From an uncultured Saprospiraceae bacterium (GTDB taxonomy: Bacteria > Bacteroidota > Bacteroidia > Chitinophagales > Saprospiraceae), in assembly GCA_937872385.1 (NCBI GenBank), contig CALMSO010000090.1:1-35962 (forward strand): 35,962 bases of DNA. Direction: 5' to 3'. The notes beneath the pieces were generated by a model, which saw only the letters and a list, made by a program, of their open reading frames with translations, did no database searches and was not told the origin of the DNA. The position numbers were made by a program, and so were the translations under genes. This document shows positions 14,993 to 21,890 of this stretch, piece by piece; within the stretch, counting starts at the first letter, position 1, and the number at the start of each line of letters is the position of its first letter.

Positions 14993-17662
14993 ATGAAAGA
15001 GGGCAAATGGCTAATCATAATCCTGATCGGAATACTGTCCGGAAGTGCACTGGAAGCCCAGAATGCATTGGATCAGCTTGTAAGCCTTCGGGTGCAAAAC
15101 GTTTCGGTAGAAAAAGCCCTGCTCACCCTGATGGAGCAGGAAAACGTGCCCCTCTCTTTCAGCAATGACCTGCTCCCCCGGCAGCCAGTAAGCGTCCATT
15201 TTAGGAACCAGCCCCTGCGCACTGTCCTCGATGCCCTTTTGCAAAATACGGGCCTGAGCTACCGCCAAGTAGGCCCCCAAATTGTCTTGTATCAAGCCCC
15301 GCGCCCCAAGAGCGAACGCAAATTCACCATCAGCGGCTTTGTACAAGATGCTGCCACTGGCGAACGGTTGGTAGCTGCCAGCGTATTCGAACGAAGCCTC
15401 GGAAAAGGCGTGGAGACCAATGAATACGGCTTTTTTAGCATCACCCTGCCGGAAGGTAAAATCCATCTCAGCTTTTATTACCTCGGTTATATCCCGCAAG
15501 AATATACCTTTCAACCGGCAAAAGATATTCACCTCGTTATAGAACTCAATGCCTCCCTGCTGCTCCCGGAAATTGAAGTAATTGCCCGCGATTCCATCCT
15601 GTCGGGGCTGCGCAGCGGCATTAGCGAGGTCTATCTTACCGGCGATGATATGGCGTATCTGCCTGCGCTGGGCGGCGAGTCCGACCTGATTCGCACTACG
15701 CACCTGCTGCCCGGCATCCAGACTGGCACCGACGGCATCGGCGGCATCCATGTACGCGGCGGCAACACTGAGCACAACCTCATCCTCGTAGATGGGGTAC
15801 CGGTGTATAATGCGCTACACGCGGCCGGGCTTTTTTCTATTTTCAATACCGATGCCATCCGAAGTGCACAATTGGTAAAGGGCGGTTTTCCGGCGCGCTA
15901 CGGCGGGCGCTTGTCTTCTGTGCTCGATATTCATACCAAAGATGGCAACAGAAACCGGCTGAGTGGTCAGGCAGAAGTGGGGCTGCTCACTGGGCGCGTT
16001 TTGCTGGAGGGCCCTATTACCAAAGGTAAAGGTTCGTTTTTTCTATCGGCACGGCGCTCTTTTGTCAACTGGTACACGGCGCCTCTCTCTAGAAGATGGA
16101 AAGCCGAAGAGGGGGTCACGGGCGAAACCCTGTATAATTTTTATGATGTCAATGCCAAACTCAACTACGATCTGTCTCCCCGCGACAAGGTATATCTGAG
16201 CTTTTATCAGGGCAGCGATCATTTTACCAACGAAGGGCTGCGCTCCACTATGTTCAATGTATATAGCCCCTCCCTCGAAGATACCGCTCGCATCCGCTGG
16301 GATAGCTGGTACCGGGAGGCCCTGCGCTGGGGCAATACGGTGTCGGCCGCGCGCTGGAATCATGTATTTGGCAACAAACTTTTCGCTAATACGACCATGA
16401 CCTACAGCCGCTTTGCTGCCGATATTTCCTACGGCACCGTAGATTCATTGGTCTTGCAACGCCGAGACGCTACCTTGCTCCGTTCCTTCAATTTTGGGCA
16501 ATACCAGTCGGGCATAGAAGACTTAGGCGGCAAAACCGATTTCGACTGGCTGCTCTCGCCCACACATACCATCCGCTTTGGAGGGGGCATCACGCGGCAC
16601 CGCTTCCGGCCTGGAGCACTGACTTACAATGAGCGCACCGAACACCTCAACACCCCAGAAACCCAGGGCAACGACCCCATCACTTCGCTCGAATCCTTCT
16701 TGTATGTAGAAGACAATATTGTTATTAACAATAAAATTTCGATCCAAGCCGGGCTGCACGCTGCCCGATTGAGTGTGCAAAACAAAACCTACAACTCTTG
16801 GCAGCCGCGCCTTTCTACCTACTGGCAGGCCGCGCCGCGCCTCGGTTTGAAAGCTTCCTATGGCGAGATGGCACAATTTGTACACCTACTGTCGAATTCC
16901 AATATTGGATTGCCAACCGATCTGTGGGTGCCGGCCACAGCCAATGTACCCCCGCAGCGCGCCCGGCAGGTATCATTGGGCAGCGATTATCGCCTGCCTC
17001 GATTTGAGCTGAGCGCAGAAGCGTATTACAAGGAAATGAACCAGTTGCTGAGCTATACAGAAGGTGCTTTTTTTCTCAATGACTGGGAGCAAAACGTGAC
17101 CACTGGCGAGGGCCGCGCCTACGGCGTGGAGCTATTGCTACGCAAAACGAAAGGTGCCACCACCGGCTGGCTGGCTTATACCCTTTCGTGGGCTGACCGG
17201 CGCTTCGATTTGGTCAATCTGGGGCAGCGTTATCCGTTCAAATTTGATCGGCGCCACGATCTGAAACTCGTAGGGCAGCACGTTTTCAATCGCTGGATGC
17301 GCGTGAGCGCCAACTGGGTTATTTCGTCGGGCTTCGCGTATAGCTTGCCGATAGCGGAGTATTTTTTTGAAACTCCTGACGGGACGCAAGTGCCGGTACT
17401 CGATTTTGGCTCAAAAAATCAGTTTCGGATGCCGTTTTACCATCGGTTAGATCTAAATATAGGCTTTACCTTCAAATCGAAAAACTTCTGGCACGGGCTG
17501 GATGTTGGATGTTATAACCTCTATGATCGGAAAAACCCTTTGTTTTATGATTTGCGCACCAAATTTGTAGCAGATGAGGGCGAATTGAAAGAGCAAAAGG
17601 AATTTGTGCAGGTCTGGCTGTTGCCGTTTTTGCCATCGGTGAATTATTCTATCAAATTTTAG
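14993..17662 (+). CDS. STN-type TonB-dependent outer-membrane receptor (signal transducer)
   Basis: An 889-residue outer-membrane importer. Signal peptide MKEGKWLIIILIGILSGSALEAQ is followed by an STN signalling domain (about 25-100: VSVEKALLTLMEQENVPLSF, LRTVLDALLQNTGLSYRQ), a carboxypeptidase-regulatory-like beta sandwich (about 108-190: ISGFVQDAATGERLVAASVF), a plug (about 215-330: GGESDLIRTTHLLPGIQTG, IHVRGGNTEHNLILVDGVPV) and a 22-strand-type barrel to the C-terminus. The STN domain and upstream sigma/FecR pair indicate that ligand binding is relayed to transcription. The start is ATG 14993; an upstream GTG at 14963 gives no signal-like sequence. There is no SusD partner. The DUF4249 lipoprotein 19 bp downstream is the likely surface partner. 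Substrate unknown. Confidence 0.95.
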   Translation: MKEGKWLIIILIGILSGSALEAQNALDQLVSLRVQNVSVEKALLTLMEQENVPLSFSNDLLPRQPVSVHFRNQPLRTVLDALLQNTGLSYRQVGPQIVLYQAPRPKSERKFTISGFVQDAATGERLVAASVFERSLGKGVETNEYGFFSITLPEGKIHLSFYYLGYIPQEYTFQPAKDIHLVIELNASLLLPEIEVIARDSILSGLRSGISEVYLTGDDMAYLPALGGESDLIRTTHLLPGIQTGTDGIGGIHVRGGNTEHNLILVDGVPVYNALHAAGLFSIFNTDAIRSAQLVKGGFPARYGGRLSSVLDIHTKDGNRNRLSGQAEVGLLTGRVLLEGPITKGKGSFFLSARRSFVNWYTAPLSRRWKAEEGVTGETLYNFYDVNAKLNYDLSPRDKVYLSFYQGSDHFTNEGLRSTMFNVYSPSLEDTARIRWDSWYREALRWGNTVSAARWNHVFGNKLFANTTMTYSRFAADISYGTVDSLVLQRRDATLLRSFNFGQYQSGIEDLGGKTDFDWLLSPTHTIRFGGGITRHRFRPGALTYNERTEHLNTPETQGNDPITSLESFLYVEDNIVINNKISIQAGLHAARLSVQNKTYNSWQPRLSTYWQAAPRLGLKASYGEMAQFVHLLSNSNIGLPTDLWVPATANVPPQRARQVSLGSDYRLPRFELSAEAYYKEMNQLLSYTEGAFFLNDWEQNVTTGEGRAYGVELLLRKTKGATTGWLAYTLSWADRRFDLVNLGQRYPFKFDRRHDLKLVGQHVFNRWMRVSANWVISSGFAYSLPIAEYFFETPDGTQVPVLDFGSKNQFRMPFYHRLDLNIGFTFKSKNFWHGLDVGCYNLYDRKNPLFYDLRTKFVADEGELKEQKEFVQVWLLPFLPSVNYSIKF

Positions 17663-17681
17663 CACCCGGAATTCAGCAATT

Positions 17682-18605
17682 ATGCAGCGACATTTATACA
17701 CTTTACTTATCATAACCATCATAACGCTAGCCGCCTGCGAGCGCCCGGTGGACATTCACATAGAGCCTTTGCCCGCAAAGATTACCGTCGTCAGCAACTT
17801 CACCCCCGGCCAGCCCATCGCCGTAACCGTCAGCAAAAGCCGCCCCATACTGAGCAACGATGACCCCGATTATATCGAAAATGCAACCGTCCGCCTGTAC
17901 CAAGGTGATAATTTGGTAGAAACCCTCAGCCTGCAACCCGGTGATAGCGGCCAGACGCCCCGCTATGTTTCTCAGGCTTTTCGCCCGGCTGCACAAACCA
18001 CCTACCGACTTGAGGTAGAAGCACCTGGCTTGCCATCGGTACACAGTAGCAGTCAGATACCGGCCGCAGCGCCTATTCGTAGTTTGCGCGTTTCGGATGT
18101 GCAAATATCCGGCAGTTCTAATCAGCGCATTTTCAGTTATTTAGTAACGATCATCTTCGCCGACCCAGTTGGCGTGCCCAATTTTTATCACCTCGATTTC
18201 TACCAGCAAATATGGGATTATGAAATAGAGGCAGGCGATACGCTCATACGCGAAAGCCGGCAGCGGAAAGTCACGTTTAGTTCCGAAAACGACAACAACT
18301 CGCTCATCGCTTATTTTAATGGCGGCGTTCTTTTTGACGATACCGGCTTTGACGGCGCTGTGGTAGCTTATTCTTTCACGCTCCAGACCAGCATTGACCC
18401 CGCCAAGGAAATAATCGGCAATATGTTGGCAGAACTACGCACCACTTCTCGTGAATATTATCTTTTTCACAACTCCCTCAGCCGCCAGCAAACCAGCCCC
18501 GGTGGCCCTTTCTCCGAGCCTGTCATTATTTACAATAACATCAAAAATGGACGCGGCATCTTCGCTGGCTACCATCCGGTACTGGATTCTGTAGCTATCC
18601 AGTAA
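17682..18605 (+). CDS. DUF4249-family lipoprotein
   Basis: A 307-residue lipoprotein. The lipobox ends LAAC with C19, after the hydrophobic stretch YTLLIITIITLAA; the residues after Cys include acidic Glu. The body resembles DUF4249: early strands LPAKITVVSNFTPGQPIAVT, then SKSRPI, VRLYQGD and TYRLEVEAPGLPSVHSSS. DUF4249 proteins are typically encoded next to TonB-dependent receptors in Bacteroidota and are presumed accessory binding or assembly proteins. The exact role is not established. Probably translated from the same mRNA as the receptor (19-bp gap). Confidence 0.88.
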   Translation: MQRHLYTLLIITIITLAACERPVDIHIEPLPAKITVVSNFTPGQPIAVTVSKSRPILSNDDPDYIENATVRLYQGDNLVETLSLQPGDSGQTPRYVSQAFRPAAQTTYRLEVEAPGLPSVHSSSQIPAAAPIRSLRVSDVQISGSSNQRIFSYLVTIIFADPVGVPNFYHLDFYQQIWDYEIEAGDTLIRESRQRKVTFSSENDNNSLIAYFNGGVLFDDTGFDGAVVAYSFTLQTSIDPAKEIIGNMLAELRTTSREYYLFHNSLSRQQTSPGGPFSEPVIIYNNIKNGRGIFAGYHPVLDSVAIQ

Positions 18606-18644
18606 GCACCCAGCCATCATCCATGAGCTATCACCCTCTTACAT

Positions 18645-18707
18645 TGCGAACAGCAAACAGCGAATAGCAAACAGCGAATAGCAAACAGCGAATAGCAAAC
18701 AGCGAAT
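18645..18707 (+). repeat. Tandem heptamer array (four perfect 14-bp units plus one degenerate unit)
   Basis: Nine heptamers in perfect 7-bp register: TGCGAAC, then AGCAAAC and AGCGAAT alternating four times. The 14-bp unit AGCAAACAGCGAAT is exact at 18652, 18666, 18680 and 18694. It is too short and has no spacers, so it is not CRISPR. Related copies lie at 3323, 7886, 14899 and 31760. Confidence 0.9.
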
Positions 18708-18710
18708 TAG

Positions 18711-18719
18711 CCCCCCCCC
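18711..18719 (+). repeat. C9 homopolymer tract
   Basis: Nine consecutive C, 3 nt after the heptamer array and about 180 nt before the Crp/Fnr start codon. Length variation by slippage is likely. Confidence 0.85.
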
Positions 18720-18901
18720 TCCAAATCCATCCTGCTCAAGCGTTTCCCCGATATTTATTATAAAAAAACACAACTGGCATAGGGGCAGTGAGAAGGCTTG
18801 GTGTCATTTAGAATGTATTGCCTAATAGAAAAAGCCTCTGGCGCCGAAAAGCCAATTATTTGACCAAGAAAACAATCCGTAACAACCAAAACAGTAAGCT
18901 T

Positions 18902-19582
18902 ATGAACGCGGAAGCAAAAACAACTTTTCTCAACCAATTTCCAATTTTTAGTACCCTTACCGAAGCCGCAAAGGACCAATTGGCAGAAAAAATGGAGTAC
19001 CGAGTGAAGAAAAAACACAGCTTTGTGTATCTGCCCGGCGAACCCTCCAGCACTATCTACTTCTTGGTGAAAGGCATGGTGAAAACCGGCACGCACTCTG
19101 GCGACGGCAAAGAGGTCATCAAGGCATTGATACATCCATTGGCTATGTTTGGCGAACTGGGGCTGGTAGGCGAGCAGGAGCGCCAGGAGTTTGCGCAGGT
19201 ACTCCGCGAAGATGTGCACCTTTTTGCTTTGGAAATAGCTGATTTTCAAGAATTAATGCGTAATAATTTTGAATTAAGCAACCACGTCATGCAGCTATTT
19301 GGCAGTCGGCTTATCAAAGCAGAAACCAAATTGGAATCGCTTATTTTCAAAGATGCACGCACCCGCATTATTGAGTTCATCAAAGAATCGGTGGATAAGC
19401 AGGGCCGCCGCGTAGGCTTTGAAATGCTGCTCAAGCACTCTCTCACGCACCAAGACATTGCCAATATCACCTGCACCTCGCGCCAAACGGTGACTTTGGT
19501 ACTGAATGAATTGAAAAAATTAGACCTGATTTATTTCAATCGCGGCAAAATACTCGTGCGCGATATGGCCCGGCTTGAGTAG
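18902..19582 (+). CDS. Crp/Fnr-family transcriptional regulator
   Basis: A 226-residue regulator. The N-terminal cyclic-nucleotide-binding-like beta barrel (about 15-125) includes YLPGEPSSTIYFLVKGMVKT and LIHPLAMFGELGLVGEQERQ. After the long dimer helix, the C-terminal HTH (about 150-225) has SLTHQDIANITCTSRQTVTL and VLNELKKLDLIYFNRGKILV. No cysteine cluster for an Fe-S centre is visible and the cAMP-binding arginine/serine pattern is not clear, so the ligand is unknown. The ATG at 18902 fits the family start; a TTG at 18818 would add 28 residues without likeness. It stands alone, convergent with the rRNA methyltransferase gene. Confidence 0.93.
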   Translation: MNAEAKTTFLNQFPIFSTLTEAAKDQLAEKMEYRVKKKHSFVYLPGEPSSTIYFLVKGMVKTGTHSGDGKEVIKALIHPLAMFGELGLVGEQERQEFAQVLREDVHLFALEIADFQELMRNNFELSNHVMQLFGSRLIKAETKLESLIFKDARTRIIEFIKESVDKQGRRVGFEMLLKHSLTHQDIANITCTSRQTVTLVLNELKKLDLIYFNRGKILVRDMARLE

Positions 19583-19622
19583 TTGTATTTTCGGTAAATG
19601 ATATTTTTTGAGTATATTTTTC

Positions 19623-19642
19623 TGCTAATCAACAGATTAGCA
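19623..19642. terminator. Hairpin between convergent genes
   Basis: TGCTAATC (19623-19630) and GATTAGCA (19635-19642) form a perfect 8-bp stem with loop AACA. The downstream T content is modest on both strands. It lies between the 3' ends of the Crp/Fnr and methyltransferase genes, so it may act in either direction. Confidence 0.45.
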
Positions 19643-19697
19643 TTCTGTAATTCGATTTTGTAGGTTGTAAATCATATACCCCCACTCCAAAAGACCA

Positions 19698-21056
19698 TTA
19701 GTTTTCACTTGGCAATTCCATCCGGATGCGCCATTCTTTAGGCAGGTAATTGTTCATACGACTACCGACACCTTTCAGCCAACCGAGGTTGTGCCCTTCA
19801 TAACGTGCCGTTGCCCACCCACGCGGGGCAACGGTTGACGAAACGGGCTCTTTTTTCAAAAAACGCAGGGCTTCCTCTTTGTTCAAATCCACCGCAGGTA
19901 CGTCTGGGCGAACGGCCGTACTCAAAGCTAAGGCATGGGACGGTACAAAATCTTTCCCTTTTATCACGCCCATTTCAATACCGAGATTCGAGCGGTATAA
20001 TTGCGCAGCAACTCGCTGATTATCTTCTACTTGCGTTTGTAAAATAGCATAAACCGTCTGTTGTTCAGACTGAAAAAAAGCAAACTGCTCCGGCGTTTTG
20101 AGCCACTGCCCCATCTCCTGCTGCCAGGTAGCCGACAAGGGTTTCCATTTGGGCCAGGGGCCCGGTTTGCCAAATGGTACCGCTGCGCCGTCCACTCTTC
20201 GAAAACAAGCGATGTAAAACCCCTCGCCGCGCACCCGATGCGGATACATTTGATAGCCAAGGGCTTGGTGCGCTACGCCCCATTCCACCGGAAGGCGCAA
20301 GGGTATGGGCTCCAATCCGAATTCCTGTATTAGCCAATGCGCATTTTGTTCGTTTTCCTCGTCGTTGTAAGTACAGGTACAATACAGCAGCACACCGCCG
20401 GGCCGCACCGTTTTGACCGCATCGGCCAAAATACGCTTTTGGCGGGCAGCACAAAGCTGTACATTCGATAGCGACCATTCTAATATTGCCTTTTTGTCTT
20501 TGCGAAACAAACCCTCGCCCGAGCAGGGTGCGTCCACTAATACCAGATCAAAAAAACCTTCTAAACGCGTGTACGCACGGCTGTCGTGGCTTGCCGCATG
20601 CGCGCCTGGGCAGCCCCATTTCAACAGATTTTCCCGCAGCACCGGGTAGCGTGTCCGGATCACTTCATTGCACAATAAAAAACTTTCCGCTGGCAATACC
20701 TGTGCCAACAGTGTACTTTTGCCGCCCGGTGCCGCGCAAAGATCGAGGGCCCGCAACGGCTGGCTAAGGTCGAGCGTTTGGCGTACAGCTTCGGCTACGA
20801 TCATTGAAGAGGGCTCCTGCACGTAATACGCACCCGCGTGAAAGAGTGGATCGAGTGTAAACACAGGCCGTTCGGGCAGGTACACCCCGGTGGGGCACCA
20901 TGGAATGGGCAGGGCATCGTTGGGCTGCGGGTCGGTTTTTTGGGTATTCCAGCGAATACTCGTCGGAGGTGTTTCAGATAGCGCGGTTAGAAAAGCGTCG
21001 TACGCATCCCCCAGGCGGGTTTGCATTTGTGTAATAAAGTCGGCGGGAAGTTGCAT
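19698..21056 (-). CDS. rsmF: RsmF-like rRNA cytosine-C5 methyltransferase (NOL1/NOP2/Sun family)
   Basis: SAM-dependent RNA m5C methyltransferase of 452 residues. The SAM-binding motif LDLCAAPGGKSTLLAQVL (104-121), motif IV VDAPCSGEGLFRK (174-186, release cysteine C178) and motif VI LLYCTCTYNDEENE (223-236, nucleophile C228) are intact. The C-terminal part (about 310-452) with PGPWPKWKPLSATWQQEMGQ and LGWLKGVGSRMNNYLPKEWR corresponds to the RsmF/YebU C-terminal RNA-binding region. The target is 16S rRNA by family; the exact base is inference. It is the last gene of the 773-aa protein / argB / rsmF set, 9 bp after argB. Confidence 0.92.
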   Translation of the reverse strand: MQLPADFITQMQTRLGDAYDAFLTALSETPPTSIRWNTQKTDPQPNDALPIPWCPTGVYLPERPVFTLDPLFHAGAYYVQEPSSMIVAEAVRQTLDLSQPLRALDLCAAPGGKSTLLAQVLPAESFLLCNEVIRTRYPVLRENLLKWGCPGAHAASHDSRAYTRLEGFFDLVLVDAPCSGEGLFRKDKKAILEWSLSNVQLCAARQKRILADAVKTVRPGGVLLYCTCTYNDEENEQNAHWLIQEFGLEPIPLRLPVEWGVAHQALGYQMYPHRVRGEGFYIACFRRVDGAAVPFGKPGPWPKWKPLSATWQQEMGQWLKTPEQFAFFQSEQQTVYAILQTQVEDNQRVAAQLYRSNLGIEMGVIKGKDFVPSHALALSTAVRPDVPAVDLNKEEALRFLKKEPVSSTVAPRGWATARYEGHNLGWLKGVGSRMNNYLPKEWRIRMELPSEN

Positions 21057-21065
21057 AAGTAAATT

Positions 21066-21884
21066 TTAATCTTCCGAATCTTTCAAGCCACCGGATGGGG
21101 AAGACTCGGCAGCAGCCCGCAGTAAAGTTCCCCCTTCGCCAGCAATAGCCTGCACATCGCCGATGCGCACAGTACGCACGCCGCGTTGTAGGGCCGCGAA
21201 AGCATTGTCCAGCTTAGGAATCATACCGTCAGAAATCGCACCAGATTTTTTATAATTTTGATAATCAGCAGGTTGCAACACAGAAATTACTGATGTATCA
21301 TCGTCCGGATTGAACAGTACGCCTGGTTTTTCAAAACAAAAATGCAAATGCACGGCGTAATGCGCGGCCAGCGCGGTAGCCAGCTCCATGGCCATGGTAT
21401 CAGCGTTGGTATTGAGCAATTGCCCCTGCCCGTTGTGTGTGATTGCACAGAAAACCGGCGTCAACCCACCGTTTAGCAAAGTTTGTAGCGTATCTGCGGC
21501 CACTGCATCCACATCGCCGGCGAAGCCATAGTCCACTTCGCCCACTGGTCGTTGGTGGGCCCGCACCGTGTTGGCGTCGGCGCCACTCAGCCCGATAGCA
21601 TTGCAGCCAAGCGCTTGCAGCCGTGCGACCATGTTTTTGTTAGCCAGCCCGGCATAGACCATTACTGCCACTTCGAGCGTAGCCGCATCTGTAATACGGC
21701 GCCCCTGCACCATTTGTACAGGAATACCCAATTGCCGACTCAATTCGGAAGCGCGTTTGCCGCCGCCGTGAATCAGCATTTTCAAGCCCGGCTGCGCCGC
21801 AAAGCTCCGCAGCGCCAAAGTGAGCAGATGCTCGTCTCCTATCACTTTACCACCAATTTTCAGTATAAAAAGCGTATCCATCAT
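21066..21884 (-). CDS. argB: Acetylglutamate kinase family (N-acyl-glutamate kinase)
   Basis: Amino-acid kinase fold enzyme, the second step of arginine synthesis. In 272 residues: the phosphate-binding LFILKIGGKVIGDE (5-18), the substrate loop MLIHGGGKRASELSRQLGIP (36-55), the QGRRITDAATLEVAVMVYAG strand-helix and the late nucleotide-binding KSGAISDGMIPKLDNAFAAL. In some Bacteroidota the arginine pathway uses succinylated rather than acetylated intermediates, so the acyl group is uncertain. No other arg genes are in the window. It sits between the 773-aa exported protein (6-bp gap) and rsmF (9-bp gap), an unusual context. Confidence 0.93.
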   Translation of the reverse strand: MMDTLFILKIGGKVIGDEHLLTLALRSFAAQPGLKMLIHGGGKRASELSRQLGIPVQMVQGRRITDAATLEVAVMVYAGLANKNMVARLQALGCNAIGLSGADANTVRAHQRPVGEVDYGFAGDVDAVAADTLQTLLNGGLTPVFCAITHNGQGQLLNTNADTMAMELATALAAHYAVHLHFCFEKPGVLFNPDDDTSVISVLQPADYQNYKKSGAISDGMIPKLDNAFAALQRGVRTVRIGDVQAIAGEGGTLLRAAAESSPSGGLKDSED

Positions 21885-21890
21885 GAGGGC

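Larger units (their letters stand above)
18606..18901. other. Intergenic region between the DUF4249 and Crp/Fnr genes
   Basis: About 300 bp without a gene. It carries the heptamer array (18645-18707), a run of nine C (18711-18719) and an AT-rich leader for the Crp/Fnr gene. No convincing terminator or FNR-type palindrome was found. Confidence 0.6.

Noticed and set aside
15011..15775. 254-codon open frame on the minus strand
   Set aside because: Lies wholly inside the TonB-dependent receptor gene in antisense, with no family likeness; a shadow of GC-rich codon use.
18645..18707. CRISPR array
   Set aside because: The unit is 14 bp (2 x 7) and directly tandem without spacers; no cas genes in the window.
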